Assembly: GCA_937910975.1 (NCBI GenBank)
Contig: CALEMZ010000353.1
Location: 1 to 5,905 of the forward strand
Length of the DNA stretch: 5,905 nucleotides
Direction: 5' to 3'
From: an uncultured Pseudorhodobacter sp.
Lineage (GTDB): Bacteria > Pseudomonadota > Alphaproteobacteria > Rhodobacterales > Rhodobacteraceae
Below the pieces are notes generated by a model. That model searched no databases. It had not been told where the DNA came from and saw nothing but the letters and a program-made list of their open reading frames with translations. A program made the translations under genes and the position numbers. Each line of letters starts with the position of its first letter. Position 1 is the stretch's first letter. Shown in pieces: positions 1-3,699 of the stretch.

Positions 1-45
1 GTGTGCGCGGCATTGCGCAAGGGGGCGCTTTGGGCGGGTCGGGGC

Positions 46-81
46 AGGGGGCGTTCCGCCCCCTCTGGCCCTTGAGGGCCA
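46..81. terminator. Tandem GC-rich hairpins upstream of rpe, possible terminator of an unseen gene
   Basis: Two perfect stem-loops lie back to back. The first pairs 46-53 with 57-64 (8 bp, AGGGGGCG against CGCCCCCT) around a TTC loop. The second pairs 66-71 with 76-81 (6 bp, TGGCCC against GGGCCA) around a TTGA loop. Neither is followed by a run of T, so this is not a textbook intrinsic terminator. GC-rich hairpins without a strong T tract are common after genes in GC-rich alphaproteobacteria, so ending transcription from the left, or shielding an mRNA 3' end, is plausible. The strand served is unknown because no gene to the left can be identified. Positions 1-45 hold nothing I can assign. 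The pairing is seen directly; the role is inferred. Confidence 0.5.
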
Positions 82-91
82 TTCACCCCCT

Positions 92-116
92 GAGGATATT
101 TGGGCCGAAAAGAAAG
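92..116. repeat. GAGGATATTT block, candidate dispersed intergenic element
   Basis: Directly after the two hairpins comes a C run, then GAGGATATTT (92-101) and an A-rich end, GAAAAGAAAG (107-116). From memory, very similar strings (C run, GAGGATATTT, short GC segment, purine-rich tail) recur downstream of GC hairpins in many Rhodobacterales intergenic regions. No second copy exists in this window, so repetition cannot be shown here. It could be part of a composite terminator, a remnant of a small dispersed element, or an upstream promoter segment for rpe. Confidence 0.35.
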
Positions 117-141
117 CCTGCATGGTGCGGGGTTGGGGTGC

Positions 142-170
142 TTTACCTTGGTGGGGGTCGGCCTTAGAAG
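142..170 (+). promoter_or_regulatory. Weak sigma70-like promoter candidate for the rpe operon
   Basis: TTTACC (142-147) and TAGAAG (165-170) each match four of six bases of the -35 and -10 consensus and are separated by exactly 17 bases. Transcription would start near 177, just before the AGGAG at 184-188. Matches of this quality arise by chance, so this is only the best candidate in the gap; the true promoter could lie further left. Confidence 0.25.
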
Positions 171-196
171 GGGGCAGGACAACAGGAGCCCGCCCC

Positions 197-886
197 ATGA
201 TATTTTCGCGCAAGATCAAGATTGCCCCCTCCATCCTTTCCGCCGATTTCGCTAATTTCGGGGCGGAATGTCAGGCGATTGAGGCGCAAGGGGCCGATTG
301 GGTGCATGTCGATGTGATGGACGGGCATTTCGTGCCCAATATCACCTTTGGCCCTGCGACCTGTGCCGCCATTCGCCCGCATATCAAGGGCGTGATGGAT
401 GTGCATTTGATGGTTGCCCCGGTGGATGCCTATATCGAGGCCTTTGCGCAGGCGGGGGCGGATGTTATTTCGGCGCATCTTGAAGCCGGGCCGCATATTC
501 ACCGCACGCTTCAGGCCATTCGTGGGGCCGGGGCCAAGGCGGGGTTGGCGATTAATCCCGGCACGCCGGTAGAGGCGGTCGAGTATTTGCTGGATATGGT
601 CGATCTGGTCTGTGTGATGACGGTGAACCCCGGGTTTGGCGGGCAGAAGTTTATTCACAGCCAAGTTGCCAAGGTGGCGCGCTTGCGCGCCATGATCGGG
701 GATCGGCCGGTGCATATTGAGATTGACGGTGGGGTGACGGTGGAAACCGCCCCCTTGGTCGTTGCTGCGGGCGCGGATGTGCTGGTGGCGGGATCGGCGG
801 TGTTCAAGGGCGGCTCGGTGGAGAACCCGGCACCTTATGGGGTCAATATCGCGGCCATTCGGGCGGCGGCGGAGGCAGTACTATGA
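197..886 (+). CDS. rpe: Ribulose-phosphate 3-epimerase
   Basis: This cytosolic enzyme interconverts D-ribulose 5-phosphate and D-xylulose 5-phosphate in the pentose phosphate pathway and, where present, the Calvin cycle. The 229-residue product has the normal length for this (beta/alpha)8 barrel family. The signature blocks appear in order: IAPSILSADF (9-18), VHVDVMDGHFVPN (36-48), DVHLM (68-72), VNPGFGGQKF (143-152) and IEIDGG (174-179). His37, Asp39, His70 and Asp177 fit the metal-binding and acid-base residues of the family; GFGGQ (146-150) and AGSAVF (198-203) fit the phosphate-binding end of the barrel. The start at 197 is chosen over an in-frame ATG at 122 because AGGAG (184-188) sits eight bases upstream of it, and because the 25 residues added by the earlier start lie outside the family fold. 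The stop overlaps the gph start, so the two are probably translationally coupled. Identification is secure. Confidence 0.97.
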   Translation: MIFSRKIKIAPSILSADFANFGAECQAIEAQGADWVHVDVMDGHFVPNITFGPATCAAIRPHIKGVMDVHLMVAPVDAYIEAFAQAGADVISAHLEAGPHIHRTLQAIRGAGAKAGLAINPGTPVEAVEYLLDMVDLVCVMTVNPGFGGQKFIHSQVAKVARLRAMIGDRPVHIEIDGGVTVETAPLVVAAGADVLVAGSAVFKGGSVENPAPYGVNIAAIRAAAEAVL

Positions 887-1539
887 CGGCGGTTATTTTT
901 GATCTGGACGGGACGCTGATTGATAGCGCGCGGGATATTCACGCGGTCGCCAACAAGGTGCTGACCGAGAACGGTTTTGCGCCGTTGGCGCTTTTGACCG
1001 TGACCAGTTTTGTCGGGCGCGGCGCACCACATTTGATGAGCTGTTTGCTGCGCGAGATTGGTGAAGACCCTGAAGGCCCGCTGCGTGCGCCGATGATGGC
1101 CAGTTTTCTGGCACATTATGAGACGGCGGTGGATTTGACGGTCTGTTACCCCGGTGTCATGCCTGCGCTGGAGGCGCTGGCCGCAATGGGCTGTATTTTG
1201 GGGGTATGCACCAACAAACCGGTCGGCCCCACGAATGCAGTTTTGCGTCATTTGGGGTTGGACCGCTTTTTCTCAACAGTGATTGGTGGTGACAGTTTGG
1301 CGGTACGTAAGCCCGACCCCGCCCCGCTGCATGCGGCGGCGGCGGCGCTTGGCGATAGCCATGTTATTTTCGTCGGCGATAGTGAGGTTGATGCGGAGAC
1401 GGCGGCCAATGCCAAGCTGCCCTTCCTTCTCTACACCGAGGGCTATCGCAAAACCCCTGTGCATGATTTACCCCATAACGTGGCCTTCAATGATTTCAAG
1501 CAATTGCCGGGTTTGGTGGCCAGCCTGATGAAAGGGTAG
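883..1539 (+). CDS. gph: Phosphoglycolate phosphatase-type HAD hydrolase
   Basis: The 218-residue protein belongs to the haloacid dehalogenase (HAD) superfamily, subclass with a helical cap after motif I. Motif I is FDLDGTLIDS (6-15), with Asp7 the likely nucleophile and Asp9 the acid/base. Motif II is CTNK with Thr110, motif III is RKPDP with Lys143, and motif IV is VGDSEVD with Asp166 and Asp170 for Mg2+. The residues between motifs I and II form the cap that sets specificity. Gph removes 2-phosphoglycolate, a product of Rubisco oxygenation or DNA end repair, giving glycolate. The specific assignment rests on overall resemblance to Gph/CbbZ proteins and on the position directly after rpe, as in the enterobacterial dam-rpe-gph-trpS cluster. 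The start ATG lies in an ATGA overlap with the rpe stop, with GGAGG at 871-875. A related sugar-phosphate phosphatase activity cannot be excluded. Confidence 0.88.
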   Translation: MTAVIFDLDGTLIDSARDIHAVANKVLTENGFAPLALLTVTSFVGRGAPHLMSCLLREIGEDPEGPLRAPMMASFLAHYETAVDLTVCYPGVMPALEALAAMGCILGVCTNKPVGPTNAVLRHLGLDRFFSTVIGGDSLAVRKPDPAPLHAAAAALGDSHVIFVGDSEVDAETAANAKLPFLLYTEGYRKTPVHDLPHNVAFNDFKQLPGLVASLMKG

Positions 1540-1542
1540 CCG

Positions 1543-2337
1543 ATGTCAGCCTCTTACCGTTTCACCCATGCGATCACGCGTGCGCCTTCGGCCAGCATCG
1601 TGCAGGGCCTGCGTGCTGTGGATATTGGCGTGCCGGACCTTTCGCTGATGCAGGCGCATCATGCCGATTACATCACGGCGCTGCGCAGCACCGGGGCGCA
1701 GGTGGTGGAACTGGATGCGCTGGATGCGTTTCCCGATAGCGTGTTTGTGGAAGATACCGCGCTTTGCTTGCCGCAAGGTGCGATTGTCATGCGGCCCGGA
1801 GCGCCCAGCCGATTGGGCGAGGCGGCGGAAATGACCCCGCATCTTAAGGCGCTTTACGGGGATGTGCGCGCGATTGCCGGCGGGCAGAGTTTTATTGAGG
1901 GCGGCGATATTCTGACCACCGAGACAGAGATTTTGGTGGGCCGTTCGGCGCGCACCAATGCTGCCGGTATCGCGGAGCTTGCTGCACTTGTTGCCGATTG
2001 GGGCTTGCCGGTGCGAGAGGTTTTCACCCCGCCGGGCGTGTTGCATTTCAAGACCGATTGCTCATTGCTGGATGGGGAAACCATCCTTTCGACAGAGCGC
2101 CTTGCCGCTTCGGGCTGTTTTGAAGGCTACAGGGTGATCCATGTGGCGCAGGGCGAGGAGGCTTGCGCCAATTCCATCCGTTTCAATGATCTGGTGATCA
2201 TGCCCGCAGGCTTTCCCAAGACCCGTGCCGCGTTGGAAAAGGCGGGCTATAGGCTGCGCGAGGTGGGCAATAGCGAATGTGCCAAGCTTGATGGCGGCAT
2301 GTCGTGCCTGTCTTTGCGATTTACGCCCAAGGTTTGA
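1543..2337 (+). CDS. ddaH: N(omega),N(omega)-dimethylarginine dimethylaminohydrolase
   Basis: The enzyme hydrolyses asymmetric dimethyl- or monomethyl-L-arginine to L-citrulline plus di- or methylamine, and belongs to the guanidino-modifying (arginine deiminase/amidinotransferase) fold. The 264 residues resemble the Pseudomonas aeruginosa enzyme along their length, as recalled. FPDSVFVED (63-71) supplies Glu70 and Asp71, RPGAPSR (84-90) and GRSARTN (133-139) supply substrate-binding arginines, EGGD (119-122) carries Glu119, LHFKT (167-171) carries catalytic His168, and DGGMSCLSLRF (250-260) carries nucleophile Cys255. All key residues are present, so activity is expected. The start follows the gph stop by three bases, with AAAGGG (1531-1536) as a modest ribosome binding site, so ddaH is probably the last gene of an rpe-gph-ddaH transcript. 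Citrulline can feed arginine metabolism and the amine can serve as a nitrogen or carbon source. A closely related arginine-modifying hydrolase is the only realistic alternative. Confidence 0.92.
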   Translation: MSASYRFTHAITRAPSASIVQGLRAVDIGVPDLSLMQAHHADYITALRSTGAQVVELDALDAFPDSVFVEDTALCLPQGAIVMRPGAPSRLGEAAEMTPHLKALYGDVRAIAGGQSFIEGGDILTTETEILVGRSARTNAAGIAELAALVADWGLPVREVFTPPGVLHFKTDCSLLDGETILSTERLAASGCFEGYRVIHVAQGEEACANSIRFNDLVIMPAGFPKTRAALEKAGYRLREVGNSECAKLDGGMSCLSLRFTPKV

Positions 2338-2362
2338 TCGCTTTTATCTGGCTCAAAACCTT
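2329..2362 (+). other. Inverted repeat across the ddaH stop codon
   Basis: AAGGTTTGA (2329-2337) is complementary to TCAAAACCTT (2353-2362) apart from one bulged A, giving a 9 bp stem around a 15-base loop. The left arm includes the ddaH TGA stop. No T run follows the right arm, so it is weak as an intrinsic terminator. It could protect the operon mRNA 3' end or be chance. The pairing is seen directly; no function is shown. Confidence 0.3.
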
Positions 2363-2386
2363 TCCGGGGAACTGCGATTGGTATTG

Positions 2387-2427
2387 ACCACCGCGTTGCA
2401 AATGAAGGCTGCGCCTTGCGACGTGGT
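2387..2427. other. Long bulged hairpin in the ddaH to glycosyltransferase gap
   Basis: ACCAC (2387-2391) pairs with GTGGT (2423-2427). After a three-base bulge on the left, 2395-2401 pairs with 2416-2422 (seven pairs, one G-U). GGC (2407-2409) then pairs with GCC (2413-2415) around a TGC loop. Up to 15 pairs fold within 41 bases, with an internal bulge of ATGAA. An alternative inner fold pairs AAGGC (2405-2409) with GCCTT (2413-2417). No T tract follows. It may be a 3' end structure of the rpe-gph-ddaH transcript, a small dispersed palindromic element, or part of a small RNA. Confidence 0.4.
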
Positions 2428-2506
2428 ATCAGCCATTGTGCGGGGGCAAAACAGAGTTGCAAAGGCAACGGCGGCGGCGGATTTGACCATCCTCTTTGTC
2501 CTCATG

Positions 2507-2535
2507 TTTTCAAATGAATTTTTGCCCCCTATAAT
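2507..2535 (+). promoter_or_regulatory. Strong sigma70-type promoter for the DTD-motif gene
   Basis: A perfect TATAAT -10 box (2530-2535) lies 17 bases after TTTTCA (2507-2512), which matches four of six -35 bases. The surroundings (2501-2535) are clearly more AT-rich than the neighbouring genes. Transcription would begin near 2542, giving a leader of about 23 bases that includes the AGGA at 2557-2560. Short inverted arms, TTTTG (2520-2524) and CAAAA (2541-2545), flank the -10 box and could be an operator, but 5-base arms are easily random. The gene therefore probably starts its own transcription unit. Confidence 0.65.
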
Positions 2536-2564
2536 GGTGTCAAAACAAGACCGGGCAGGAAAAT

Positions 2565-3566
2565 ATGGCGCAGAACGGGGCGGGCAATCAACGGTTTAAT
2601 ATTGTGGCGGTCGGGCAATCCGGGCGGCTGCAATATGAGGCGGTGCTGCTGGCGGCCAGCCTGCGCGCGACCAACCCGGAATTTGAGGGCCGCTTGTTCA
2701 TCGCCGTGCCGCAAAACGGGCCGCGCTGGACTTCTGATCCGGCGATCCATGATGCAGGAATATTGGCACTGCTGGCCGCGTTCGGGGCCGAGATTTTGCC
2801 GTTTGAAAACAAGCTTTTCGGCTCTTCCTACCCCTATGGCAACAAGATCGAATGTCTGGCCGCCCTGCCGGATGAGCCGTTTTTGTTTGTCGATACGGAT
2901 ACGGTGTTCACCGGGGCGCTGGACCAGATCAAGTTTGACTTTGCGCGGCCCTCGGCCTCGATGAAGCGTGAAGGCACCTGGCCGGTGCTGGAACTTTATG
3001 GGCCGGGGTATGACGCGATCTGGAAATCGCTTTATGATCGTTTTGGCCTGGATTTCGCCAGCAGCCTCGATACCAACCAGCCCGATGGCTATTGGAAACG
3101 ATACCTCTATTTTAACGCGGGCTGGTTTTTCCACCAAAGCCCCAAGGCGTTTGGCGCGCGTTTTGCCGAATATGCGCAAGTGATCCGCGATGATGCGCCG
3201 CGCGAATTGGTGTGCCAGCCGTTGAACCCGTGGTTGGACCAAGTGGCGCTGCCCTTGGTGATCCATAGTTTTGGTGGTGGGCGGCCGGGGGCGGAACTGG
3301 CGGGGTTGGACGGTGATGTGACCTGCCATTGGCGCACGATGCCGCTGCTTTACGCCCGCGAAAGCGATCAAGCGGTGGCTGTGGTGGAGCAGGTTTTGGC
3401 GCCCAATTTGGTGAAAAAGGTGCTTAAGGAATATCTGCCTTTCAAGAAGATGGTCTATCAGGGCAAGGGCCGTGAGGTGCGCGCGATGTTTGACAGGGAG
3501 GACCTGCCAAGGCGCGAGCAAATGATCCGCAATCAGATCAAACGTGCCGGGCTTTGGGTGCGTTAA
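2565..3566 (+). CDS. Putative GT-A fold glycosyltransferase with DTD motif, function unassigned
   Basis: I do not recognise a named family for this 333-residue protein. It has an N-terminal beta-strand start (FNIVAVGQSG, 11-20), a helix with SLRATNPEFEGRLFIAV (32-48), then YPYGNKIECL (89-98) followed by FLFVDTDTVFTG (106-117). A hydrophobic strand ending in DxD (Asp110, Asp112) after an invariant-looking Lys is the hallmark of metal- and nucleotide-sugar-binding GT-A enzymes such as GT8-like proteins. YFNAGWFFH (182-190), WLDQVALPL (223-231) and HSFGG (234-238) resemble the acceptor and second metal/nucleotide-site segments of such enzymes. There is no signal peptide or membrane span; the last ~50 residues are rich in Lys and Arg and could touch membrane or a polyanionic acceptor. 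AGGA (2557-2560) supports the start. It has its own promoter and no cell-envelope or polysaccharide genes beside it, so substrate and acceptor are unknown. The gene is certain; the enzyme class is inferred. Confidence 0.7.
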   Translation: MAQNGAGNQRFNIVAVGQSGRLQYEAVLLAASLRATNPEFEGRLFIAVPQNGPRWTSDPAIHDAGILALLAAFGAEILPFENKLFGSSYPYGNKIECLAALPDEPFLFVDTDTVFTGALDQIKFDFARPSASMKREGTWPVLELYGPGYDAIWKSLYDRFGLDFASSLDTNQPDGYWKRYLYFNAGWFFHQSPKAFGARFAEYAQVIRDDAPRELVCQPLNPWLDQVALPLVIHSFGGGRPGAELAGLDGDVTCHWRTMPLLYARESDQAVAVVEQVLAPNLVKKVLKEYLPFKKMVYQGKGREVRAMFDREDLPRREQMIRNQIKRAGLWVR

Positions 3567-3599
3567 AGCGCAGAGCTTCAGCCAGCGGCAAGCGCGCTT
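3566..3599 (+). terminator. Branch-bulged hairpin at the end of the DTD-motif gene
   Basis: AAGCGC (3566-3571) pairs with GCGCTT (3594-3599). Inside it GCTT (3575-3578) pairs with AAGC (3590-3593), and GCC (3581-3583) pairs with GGC (3587-3589) around an AGC loop. All unpaired bases (AGA and CA) fall on the left arm. The structure begins at the last base of the TAA stop. No T run follows, so it is either a weak terminator or a 3' end stabiliser, and some read-through into the next gene is possible. Confidence 0.4.
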
Positions 3600-3630
3600 A
3601 TGGAAACCACAGAAAATACGATAGTCCCGG

Positions 3631-3665
3631 AGGGGCAAAGGAACTTCCCCTGAGGGCATCTGCCC
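3631..3665 (+). other. Two small stem-loops in the flavoprotein gene leader
   Basis: AGGGG (3631-3635) pairs with CCCCT (3647-3651), continued inside by AAG (3638-3640) with CTT (3644-3646) around GAA. Next to it GGGC (3654-3657) pairs with GCCC (3662-3665) around ATCT. They lie 35-70 bases before the start at 3700. I do not recognise a known riboswitch; the glycine and SAM riboswitch cores are not evident. They may be a regulatory leader or chance pairing in GC-rich DNA. No convincing promoter was found in 3567-3699; a TGTGATAAG at 3673-3681 resembles an extended -10 but has a poor -35 and lies too close to the start. Confidence 0.25.
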
Positions 3666-3699
3666 CATAGCCTGTGATAAGGTATTTAGGGGACGTCTG

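Noticed and set aside
1..75. Possible 3' end of an upstream gene, with frame 1 ending at TGA 73-75
   Set aside because: Too short to recognise, and the frame runs through both hairpins, which is unlikely for a real coding end. No assignment can be supported.
122..196. Earlier in-frame ATG start for rpe at 122
   Set aside because: There is no ribosome binding site before 122, and the extra residues do not resemble the family N terminus. AGGAG at 184-188 fits the start at 197.
164..715. A 183-residue minus-strand frame opposite rpe
   Set aside because: It is the antisense shadow of rpe, with no domain, and composition dominated by Arg, His and Pro.
1333..1347. Five tandem GCG codons in gph as a possible slippage tract
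   Set aside because: It encodes five alanines in a helix, is short, and is usual in GC-rich genes. The frame is intact on both sides.
2384..2488. Two TTGACC strings (2384-2389 and 2483-2488) as -35 boxes
   Set aside because: Neither has a -10-like box at 16-18 bases. The first lies in the hairpin arm; the promoter at 2507-2535 is far better.
2402..2599. A 65-residue plus-strand frame in the gap, with a hydrophobic middle part
   Set aside because: Its ATG has no Shine-Dalgarno sequence, lies inside the 2387-2427 hairpin, and the frame runs into the start of the DTD-motif gene. It is probably chance.
3600..3653. A 17-codon frame that could be a leader peptide before the flavoprotein gene
   Set aside because: No ribosome binding site precedes its ATG, and there is no run of a regulatory amino acid codon.
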